This document shows, piece by piece, positions 15,010 through 19,528 of a stretch of 19,528 nucleotides of DNA (positions are counted from its first letter, which is position 1; the number at the start of each line of letters is the position of its first letter). The stretch is from CAZTDD01 sp964612675 (GTDB lineage Bacteria > Hinthialibacterota > Hinthialibacteria > Hinthialibacterales > JAKPRU01). The DNA lies in contig CAZTDD010000127.1 of the NCBI GenBank assembly GCA_964612675.1, forward strand, positions 1 to 19,528, written 5' to 3'. A program made the position numbers and the translations under genes. The notes below the pieces were generated by a model. It had not been told where the DNA came from, did no database searches, and worked only from the letters and a program-made list of their open reading frames with translations.

Positions 15010-16479
15010 CTAAACTCCTTCTTTTCTCAATAGAATTACACAAGGATCATCGGTATCCGGTGTTATGGAACCAGGAAATTCAACGGATTTGGAGGTTCCC
15101 CAGGTGGCTGTTTCTAAATGTAATATTTGCTTTTCATACTTGCCTGGACTCGCATTCAGGGTAATTTCGCCCTGAGTGGGGAAATAAAGCAAATATTCCT
15201 TTTTCTGATTCGCCAGGCAGTAGGCTTCATTATCATCTCTATTGGCCAGAAGACTGTTGGAAGGCTCTAACGTAAAGAAATCGACCTTCTTTTCCAGCAT
15301 TCTCGCGCTTTTGACCTGATTTTGCGCTTCCTGATTGATACCGATTCCCGAGGGAGGCCGGTGAAATCGTACGGCTGCATGCCCGGCAAATATATTTCGC
15401 CAAAACCGTTCCTTCCCTTCAATATTATCCCGGCACCAATCCTGATCGGGCGGTCCGCCGTAGATTTTCACGTTATTGATCGGCCGTACCATATCCTTTC
15501 TAATTACATGATTTCTCGCCCACAATCCTGTTTCGTAATGCACCTGGTCGATCTGACCGTTGTTGTTGGAGATATCGATAAAGTTGTAGAGTTCAGGATG
15601 ATTAATGGTGTTCAAGGCTGTGGAGCGATGAAGGTGCGGATGATCATCTAATGTCTGGATTTTTCTGATGCCGGGGACCTTCCCTCCAGTGGGATCCCAG
15701 TTGTCCCACATCTCCGTAACATACAATGTTTTCCCGGTGCGCTCCGCTTTAGCTTTCAGATAGTTCGCCCAATACTTTCCCCATTCAGGCGGAGCGTTGG
15801 TTTCATTGTCTATCGAATACAACACATGATGATATGGGAAACTGATTTCGATTATTTTGTCTACAAATCTTTTCTGAATATCCAACAACAAGCGGTTGTT
15901 ATTAAGTGCGGGGACTGAATGGAAAAAGGGATTCACTTTTTCCCAGCCATTGTATTGATGTGCGCTGGGCAGTTTTGATGAGTCAACACTATAATTGACA
16001 TTATTTTCGGGATTGTAGGGATTCGACTCCCAATTGCCTTTATAATAATCGTAGGTAGCCCACAATTCAACTTGCACCACGATGTGCTTTGAAACGGTCA
16101 GAGATAAGAAGTTTTCAAAACGTTCCCAATATTGAGGATTGAAATTATTTAAATCGTATTGGCCGTCCTCATTTATCTTATAAGGCCATACGTTCCCCTC
16201 ATCACGGCTGCTCATGGTGCAACGCAAATAATTTCCTCCCAGTGAGCGCAAGAGGTTTATTTCTTCTTCCACCTGTGTGCTTTGAAATAAGTTGTCATCG
16301 CTCGAAGCTCCCAACAACAAAGTAGGAGCCCCATTAAACCGCCAATAAAAGGGATTCTTCTTGTAGACTTCAATTCCCTGGCCTTCTTGATCAGAGGATT
16401 GAGCCGTGCCGATCACACTCAAACACAATATCATAAAGATCGGTAGCGCGGATTGCATCCTTGTTTTCTGATTCATCAT
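15010..16479 (-). CDS. Secreted TIM-barrel glycoside hydrolase (DUF4038/GH5-clan-like)
   Basis: This 489-residue exported enzyme has a signal peptide at about 1-28 (SALPIFMILCLSVIGTAQS). The mature part begins NPFYWRFNGAPTLLLGASSDDNLF at 42-65, the opening of DUF4038/apiosidase-type and related clan-A barrels (F-x-x-x-G-x-P-x-x-x-L-G). It then shows NYLRCTMSSRD at 83-93, VVQVELW at 134-140 and the strand YSIDNETN at 221-228, where N225-E226 is the likely acid/base pair. E256 in VTEMWDNWD is a candidate second catalytic residue. The last 90 residues look like a beta-sandwich (EYLLYFPTQGEITL). The start is the first of two ATGs, seven bases after GGAGG. It is first in a two-gene operon with the GH16-like gene. 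G+C is clearly lower than in the left half of the window (19 of 60 bases at 15841-15900), suggesting transfer. Confidence 0.7.
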   Translation of the reverse strand: MMNQKTRMQSALPIFMILCLSVIGTAQSSDQEGQGIEVYKKNPFYWRFNGAPTLLLGASSDDNLFQSTQVEEEINLLRSLGGNYLRCTMSSRDEGNVWPYKINEDGQYDLNNFNPQYWERFENFLSLTVSKHIVVQVELWATYDYYKGNWESNPYNPENNVNYSVDSSKLPSAHQYNGWEKVNPFFHSVPALNNNRLLLDIQKRFVDKIIEISFPYHHVLYSIDNETNAPPEWGKYWANYLKAKAERTGKTLYVTEMWDNWDPTGGKVPGIRKIQTLDDHPHLHRSTALNTINHPELYNFIDISNNNGQIDQVHYETGLWARNHVIRKDMVRPINNVKIYGGPPDQDWCRDNIEGKERFWRNIFAGHAAVRFHRPPSGIGINQEAQNQVKSARMLEKKVDFFTLEPSNSLLANRDDNEAYCLANQKKEYLLYFPTQGEITLNASPGKYEKQILHLETATWGTSKSVEFPGSITPDTDDPCVILLRKEGV

Positions 16480-16532
16480 TTTGGATCCTCCAATCCGTAA
16501 TGCTTTTATCTCGGAATTCTATTCATGGAATG

Positions 16533-16559
16533 ATTATATGATGCGTTGGCTGACGTCAA
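16533..16559 (-). promoter_or_regulatory. Candidate promoter of the glycosidase operon
   Basis: On the reverse strand TTGACG (16554-16559) and a perfect TATAAT (16533-16538) are 15 bases apart, about 55 bases before the ATG at 16479. The spacing is slightly short. The 8-bp palindrome TGACGTCA (16551-16558) covers the -35, a place where a repressor would act. Confidence 0.5.
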
Positions 16560-16603
16560 CCCTTCCTTCCCATTGCCTGATCTATAAATGTTACCACAAT
16601 GAT

Positions 16604-16620
16604 CCTGACGCAGCGTCAGG
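16604..16620. promoter_or_regulatory. 17-bp perfect palindrome, putative operator
   Basis: CCTGACGCAGCGTCAGG is an 8-bp perfect inverted repeat around a single A. With a one-base centre it is more likely a protein-binding site than an RNA hairpin. It shares TGACG half-sites with TGACGTCA at 16551-16558 and lies about 125 bases upstream of the glycosidase start, suggesting a dimeric regulator of that operon. Confidence 0.5.
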
Positions 16621-16925
16621 TCAAATTCACCAGGAACCCGCCCATTTCTTAGCGCATCTGCTCGCCTTTTGACGGCCAGTGAAAATGCAAGGATTCCTGG
16701 GAACAATAATTGTCGTATAAGAAGAAATGGTTGACGTCGGTCCCTCCTATGACTAAATGGCACAGTCCTGCGAGAAGAGGCGCATTTGTCCGTAGATATC
16801 ATGCGTAAGCTTTGTGAGTTGAAATATTTAAACGACTTTCGGAACACATAAAACACCGTTTGAGATGGGGCGTAGCACCGCGGCATGAGTCAAATATACT
16901 GTTGAGACCGCTTCGTTCTGAGCCG

Positions 16926-17005
16926 TCAATTCGCATATCGTTCAACGGCCCCCTGAGCCACTTGCTATTGACAATTCTCAGTCCCGAGTACATAATATAC
17001 TCAAG
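16926..17005 (+). promoter_or_regulatory. higBA promoter and operator
   Basis: TTGACA at 16969-16974 is followed 17 bases later by CATAAT (16992-16997), a good sigma70-type pair. The operator GAGTACATAATATACTC at 16986-17002 is a 17-bp palindrome with seven of eight pairs matched and overlaps the -10. The higB start codon at 17009 follows by six bases, leaving a very short leader. HigA-type antitoxins bind such sites to repress their own operon. A degenerate duplicate lies at 13461-13541. Confidence 0.6.
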
Positions 17006-17008
17006 ACG

Positions 17009-17095
17009 ATGAAGATCATTTCGCGCAAGGTTCTGCTGGAGTTTTGGACAAGACATCCCCATTGGAAACGATTCCTCGCAGCTATACGCAGCTGA
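17009..17095 (+). pseudogene. higB: Truncated HigB toxin
   Basis: The frame from ATG 17009 encodes 28 residues beginning MKIISRKVLLEFWTRHP. This is the characteristic N-terminus of HigB-type mRNA interferases (M-x-I/V-I-S-x-K-x-L-x-x-F-W-x-x-H-P), which normally run to about 90-100 residues. After roughly residue 22 the similarity stops and the frame ends in TGA at 17093. The catalytic C-terminal part is missing, so an internal deletion has most likely joined the toxin's start to the antitoxin's start. The stop overlaps an antitoxin ATG (TGATG). The fragment cannot be an active ribonuclease. Confidence 0.75.
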
Positions 17096-17463
17096 TGGCC
17101 ATGCATCCCGTCCGGCCGATCCGAGACAGGGTCGGATATGAGAACGCCCTTACGGTTGCCGATCGGCTGGCCGGCCGCGAGAACCTGACATCAGACCAAG
17201 AGGATTACTTTGACCTGCTGACCGATCAAATCGAAAAGTACGAGGATGAACACTACCCTATCGACACGTCAAACATCACTCCGCTTGAGATGCTCAAATT
17301 CCTGCTGGAAGAGAATGGCATGAATGGCTCCGACCTGGGTCGGCTCCTGGGGCAGCGGCAGCTCGGAAACGCCATTCTTAGGGGTGAGCGACAGCTGTCA
17401 AAGACGCATATCAAAAGACTGGCGGAACACTTCAAAGTGGACGCAGGCTTGTTTCTGGAGTAA
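17044..17463 (+). CDS. higA: HigA-type antitoxin with C-terminal helix-turn-helix
   Basis: The product has up to 139 residues from the TTG at 17044. The N-terminal part (SYTQLMAMHPVRPIRDRVGYENALTVADRL) and the acidic middle (LTSDQEDYFDLLTDQIEKYEDEHYPI) match the HigA antitoxins that pair with HigB-type toxins. The C-terminal 55 residues form an XRE-type helix-turn-helix (EMLKFLLEENGMNGSDLGRLLG...ILRGERQLSKTHIKRLAEHFKVDAGLFL). It would neutralise HigB and repress the promoter at 16926-17005. The start is ambiguous: similarity extends upstream of the ATG at 17095, but TTG 17044 has its GGAG only two bases away, whereas ATG 17095 overlaps the toxin fragment's stop as TGATG and could be translated by coupling. 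With the toxin truncated, this is now an orphan antitoxin. Confidence 0.85.
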   Translation: MDKTSPLETIPRSYTQLMAMHPVRPIRDRVGYENALTVADRLAGRENLTSDQEDYFDLLTDQIEKYEDEHYPIDTSNITPLEMLKFLLEENGMNGSDLGRLLGQRQLGNAILRGERQLSKTHIKRLAEHFKVDAGLFLE

Positions 17464-17568
17464 CAACAACTTACGGCCCGGCGTTTGGATCATTCGTCAC
17501 GGGCGGCCTCGGTTGCTTGAATAGAATGATTGCCACGCCCAACTGCGTTCGGGCGCGACTGAGTCTGA

Positions 17569-17769
17569 TTACTCTGAAGAATCAGTTGCGGTTTCGGGGC
17601 CGAGAGAATCCAGTTGTGCCGCCTTTCGAGCACCACGGATCAAGCGCTCTTGATGTCCTTTCTCCGATTCGCGCCAGTGCGCAAACAACTTGTGAATATC
17701 GTAGTCGTGCTCCGCCGCGATGCGTTGTCGAATTGTGCGAATTTCGTTCACAATGGGATCGTCAAACAT
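17569..17769 (-). CDS. Small conserved protein of the MFDDPIV-type family
   Basis: The product is 66 residues from ATG 17769. The N-terminus MFDDPIVNEIRTIRQRIAAE, then HDYDIHKLFAHWRESEK and a basic RLIRGARKAA stretch, match a widespread small family (W/F-x-D-P-I-V-x-E-(V/I)-R-x-x-R...A-x-x-x-x-Y-D-(L/I)-x-x-(L/I)-F) often found beside toxin-antitoxin genes in bacteria with many such loci. Its biochemical role is not known to me. GGAG lies eight bases before the ATG; a TTG four codons upstream is in frame but sits within that site. The start overlaps a short upstream frame ending at 17762 (EIPSICTPEELFGEAHV) that lacks a start codon and may be the tail of a decayed partner gene. Confidence 0.65.
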   Translation of the reverse strand: MFDDPIVNEIRTIRQRIAAEHDYDIHKLFAHWRESEKGHQERLIRGARKAAQLDSLGPETATDSSE

Positions 17770-17837
17770 GGGCTTCTCCAAACAACTCTTCCGGGGTACA
17801 GATCGATGGTATCTCCACTTCCTGTTCTGCGAAAGTA

Positions 17838-17871
17838 GAGTATACGAATTTCCTACAAATCAATTATACTC
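17838..17871. promoter_or_regulatory. Inverted half-sites GAGTATA / TATACTC
   Basis: GAGTATA at 17838-17844 and TATACTC at 17865-17871 are perfect 7-base inverted repeats 20 bases apart, located between the small reverse gene and the ceramidase-like forward gene. The same TATACTC half-site forms the higBA operator at 16986-17002. They may be regulator sites and/or -10 elements; no well-spaced -35 is seen on either strand. Confidence 0.45.
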
Positions 17872-17912
17872 TTGACACAAGATAACGAATCAATGGGGTC
17901 GGAGCTAAGACC

Positions 17913-19298
17913 ATGAACAGATCACTCCGAAAGACAGCAACAAGATTGTCAACCACATCCCGTTTTCTCCCGGCGGGGATCATCGCGTTCTGTTTCATAT
18001 CCGTTTGTGGAGTCGGTGGAGCAGGCGCTGAGCCTGATGTGTTGACCGTCGGCTACGGGCAGGTGGATATCACGCCGCCGCTGGGAGTCGAGATGCCCGG
18101 CTATTTCAGCGGCAGGAAGGCGACGGCTGTCCAGGACCCTCTCCTCGCTAAAGCGCTCGTCCTATCGAAAAACGATACTACCCTGGCTATCGTGGCGATT
18201 GATCTGATTAGCATCAAAGCCCCCGTTGTCGATGAGATCCGAGAGGATGTGGAGCGGCGGACGGGTATTCCCAAAGATCATGTCTTCGTTCATGCCACGC
18301 ATACGCACACCGGCGCGGATGTCTCCGAGATTAAGGACAAACTGCCCGGGGAGGTTGCCGAAGCGGTCGAGAAGGCGCTGAAACAACGTGTGAGCGAAAA
18401 CAGGGTCACTTACGGAAAAGCGGAAGAGGATTCGGTCGCGTTCATCCGACGCTATCTGATGAAGGACGGCACGGTGCGGACCAATCCGGGCCGGGCAAAC
18501 CCCGATATCGTCCGGCCGATTGGTGAGATCGATCCGACGGTGCATGTGCTCGCGTTCAATGACGCGAAAACAATGCTGGTAAGTTACGGCCTCCATCCGG
18601 ACTGTGTCGGCGGTACGAAGCTGACTGCGGATTATCCGTACCATCTGACCGAGGCGCTTCGAGAGGCGGTTGGAGATGATTGGAACGTGCTCTATTTGAA
18701 TGCCTGTTGTGGGAATGTGAATCATATTAATGTAAACAATCCCGATCAGCGCAGCAGCTACGAGGAGTCGCGGCGCATAGGCCGCAAAATCGCCCGGGCC
18801 GCTCAGATAGCCTATCGAAACGCCGAGCCTTTCTCGGTCGACGTTCTCGGAGCGGAGACCAGGGAAGTGCGGTGTCCGATCCGCAAAGTCCCGGAGGATG
18901 TCTACGAGTGGGCGAAACGGCAGATGGAGGCCGACCCGGAAGAAGCCTCGAAACGCAGGTTTAACGAACGGACTCCGTCCCGCATCATCGCGCTGGCGGA
19001 AAGCGAGGACCAGTATCATACTTCGGAGGTTATCGTCTCTCGTATCGGTTCAATGGGCCTGGTTGGGCTGCCCGCCGAGGTCTTTGTGGAGATCGGTCGC
19101 GACATCAAGGTTCATTCCCTGCTCTCTCCAACGCTTGTGATTGGGCTTACCGGCGGATCGATGGGGTACGTCCCGCATCCGAGAGGTTACGATGAAATCG
19201 GCTACGAAGGGACGTTTGCAAGCGCGCGCTACGCGCCGACAACACCGGTTCTGTGGAGCGACACGGCGATCTCGTTGCTGAAAGAACTCAACGAATAG
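17913..19298 (+). CDS. Secreted neutral/alkaline ceramidase-like hydrolase
   Basis: This 461-residue exported protein is related to the N-terminal domain of neutral/alkaline non-lysosomal ceramidases, zinc amidases. The signal peptide has a basic start (RSLRKTATR), a hydrophobic core at 19-37 and a likely cleavage after AGA at about 39. Family signatures: VGYGQVDITPPLGVEMPGY at 46-64, the zinc-binding HATHTHTG at 127-134, LHPD at 227-230, ACCGNVNH at 264-271, and a late GLPAEVFVEIG / LTGGSMGYVPHPRGYDEIGYE region. It is shorter than true ceramidases (650-750 residues) and lacks their C-terminal domain. This is the common form in environmental bacteria, where the substrate is unknown and may be an amidated sugar or lipid. 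GGAG lies eight bases before the ATG. A strong hairpin directly follows the stop. It is transcribed away from the small gene at 17569. Confidence 0.88.
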   Translation: MNRSLRKTATRLSTTSRFLPAGIIAFCFISVCGVGGAGAEPDVLTVGYGQVDITPPLGVEMPGYFSGRKATAVQDPLLAKALVLSKNDTTLAIVAIDLISIKAPVVDEIREDVERRTGIPKDHVFVHATHTHTGADVSEIKDKLPGEVAEAVEKALKQRVSENRVTYGKAEEDSVAFIRRYLMKDGTVRTNPGRANPDIVRPIGEIDPTVHVLAFNDAKTMLVSYGLHPDCVGGTKLTADYPYHLTEALREAVGDDWNVLYLNACCGNVNHINVNNPDQRSSYEESRRIGRKIARAAQIAYRNAEPFSVDVLGAETREVRCPIRKVPEDVYEWAKRQMEADPEEASKRRFNERTPSRIIALAESEDQYHTSEVIVSRIGSMGLVGLPAEVFVEIGRDIKVHSLLSPTLVIGLTGGSMGYVPHPRGYDEIGYEGTFASARYAPTTPVLWSDTAISLLKELNE

Positions 19299-19325
19299 AA
19301 TCTGCTCATTCATCAAGAGCAGATT
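19299..19325 (+). terminator. Hairpin directly after the ceramidase-like gene
   Basis: AATCTGCTC (19299-19307) and GAGCAGATT (19317-19325) form a perfect 9-bp stem around a 9-base loop, starting at the base after the stop codon. There is no T-tract after the stem, so it may be a weak or factor-assisted terminator or an mRNA end-stabiliser. A second small hairpin, ACCGTC-CGTT-GACGGT, follows at 19346-19361. Confidence 0.6.
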
Positions 19326-19428
19326 CCTCACCCGCACTTCGGATCACCGTCCGTTGACGGTACTGTTCATGTTCATCAATTTGTAGAAAGCCCAATGTCA
19401 TTCAGTGAAACCTTCGTAAAAGGACGCT

Positions 19429-19528
19429 GGGAGGGCGAAGATCCTGCTGAGCCGCTTCATGCACTTACATATCGGCTCGGCGAGAGCCTCGCCCTCCCGA
19501 GGAACATATCGGCTCGGCGGGAGCCTCG
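19429..19528. repeat. GC-rich repeat cluster running off the window
   Basis: Two direct copies of a unit starting ACATATCGGCTCGGCG and ending GAGCCTCG lie at 19467-19491 and 19504-19528, with one base different and a 37-base period. The first is followed by CCCTCCC. An inverted, more diverged copy (GGGAGGGCGAAGATCC onward) lies at 19429-19453. The unit is self-complementary (GGCTC/GAGCC, CTCG/CGAG). From general memory, similar GAGGCTCCCGCCGAGCC-type motifs recur as dispersed intergenic repeats in PVC-like environmental genomes; that link is not verified here. Confidence 0.7.

Larger units (their letters stand above)
16480..16925. other. Regulatory intergenic region of the glycosidase operon
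   Basis: No gene is supported in these 446 bases. The part nearest the glycosidase operon carries a promoter candidate and TGACG palindromes (listed separately). A further TTGACG at 16730-16735 is followed 17 bases later by TAAATG and could be a forward promoter, but nothing recognisable is encoded directly downstream. Open frames on the reverse strand here show no known domain. Confidence 0.55.

Noticed and set aside
16506..16886. 126-codon reverse open frame upstream of the glycosidase operon
   Set aside because: No recognisable domain, runs through palindromes and the likely promoter, and has no ribosome site; treated as non-coding.
17891..17912. ATGGGGTCGGAG resembling the GGGGTCAGAGT motif at some IS200/REP-type element ends
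   Set aside because: Only a short imperfect match, and the GGAG serves as the ribosome site of the ceramidase-like gene; a similar ATGGGGTCGG at 7179 is too short to prove an element.
18162..19019. 285-codon reverse open frame inside the ceramidase-like gene
   Set aside because: Antisense shadow; the forward protein carries conserved zinc-site motifs across the same bases.
19467..19528. Possible CRISPR array (two repeats, 37-base period)
   Set aside because: The shared part is about 25 bases with only 12 bases between copies, an inverted copy lies nearby, and no cas genes are seen; it fits a dispersed GC-rich repeat better.

Overview
The window is about 19.5 kb of bacterial chromosome with roughly 50-60% G+C over most of its length. 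Gene starts usually follow GGAGG-type ribosome sites. A Tat-signal Gfo/Idh/MocA oxidoreductase, a secreted neutral-ceramidase-like protein, secreted glycosidases, an archaeal/thermophile-type S-adenosylhomocysteinase, GC-rich dispersed hairpin repeats and several small toxin-antitoxin loci together suggest an environmental bacterium of the kind seen among PVC, Poribacteria or Hydrogenedentes genomes. No rRNA or tRNA gene is present, so the phylum cannot be fixed.

Left part (1-9.6 kb), sugar-nucleotide and glycan genes: a stand-alone sugar-phosphate nucleotidyltransferase (267-998, +) meets tail to tail a very unusual 1160-residue protein (995-4477, -). That protein joins a degenerate galactokinase-like (GHMP) region, an NAD-dependent sugar epimerase and a GlmU-like nucleotidyltransferase. 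Next come a two-domain RmlA-like nucleotidyltransferase (4826-5800, +) and ahcY (5837-7108, +), probably one operon. A CgeB-like glycosyltransferase (7139-8335, -) and a membrane GT-C-like transferase (8302-9639, +) are divergent and overlap at their 5' ends. The set reads as supply and transfer of activated sugars for a surface glycan.

Middle (9.7-13.2 kb): a Tat-exported Gfo/Idh/MocA oxidoreductase, a ParE/RelE-type toxin with its antitoxin, and a lepB-coaX pair (signal peptidase I and type III pantothenate kinase) coupled by an ATGA overlap.

Right part (13.4-19.5 kb), accessory region: a decayed DDE transposase 3' end (in-frame stop plus frameshift) sits behind a duplicate of the promoter found upstream of higBA. 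It is followed by a visibly AT-richer two-gene operon for secreted glycoside hydrolases (GH16-like and a TIM-barrel type), whose upstream region carries TGACG palindromes. Then come a higBA locus whose toxin is reduced to 28 codons while the antitoxin remains, a small orphan protein of a family often met beside toxin-antitoxin genes, a secreted ceramidase-like hydrolase, and an array of GC-rich repeats that runs off the window.

The items most worth a second look are the three-domain fusion enzyme, the modular hairpin repeat that supplies the C-terminus of the CgeB-like gene, the shared promoter/half-site motifs of the toxin-antitoxin loci, and the glycosidase island with its palindromes.
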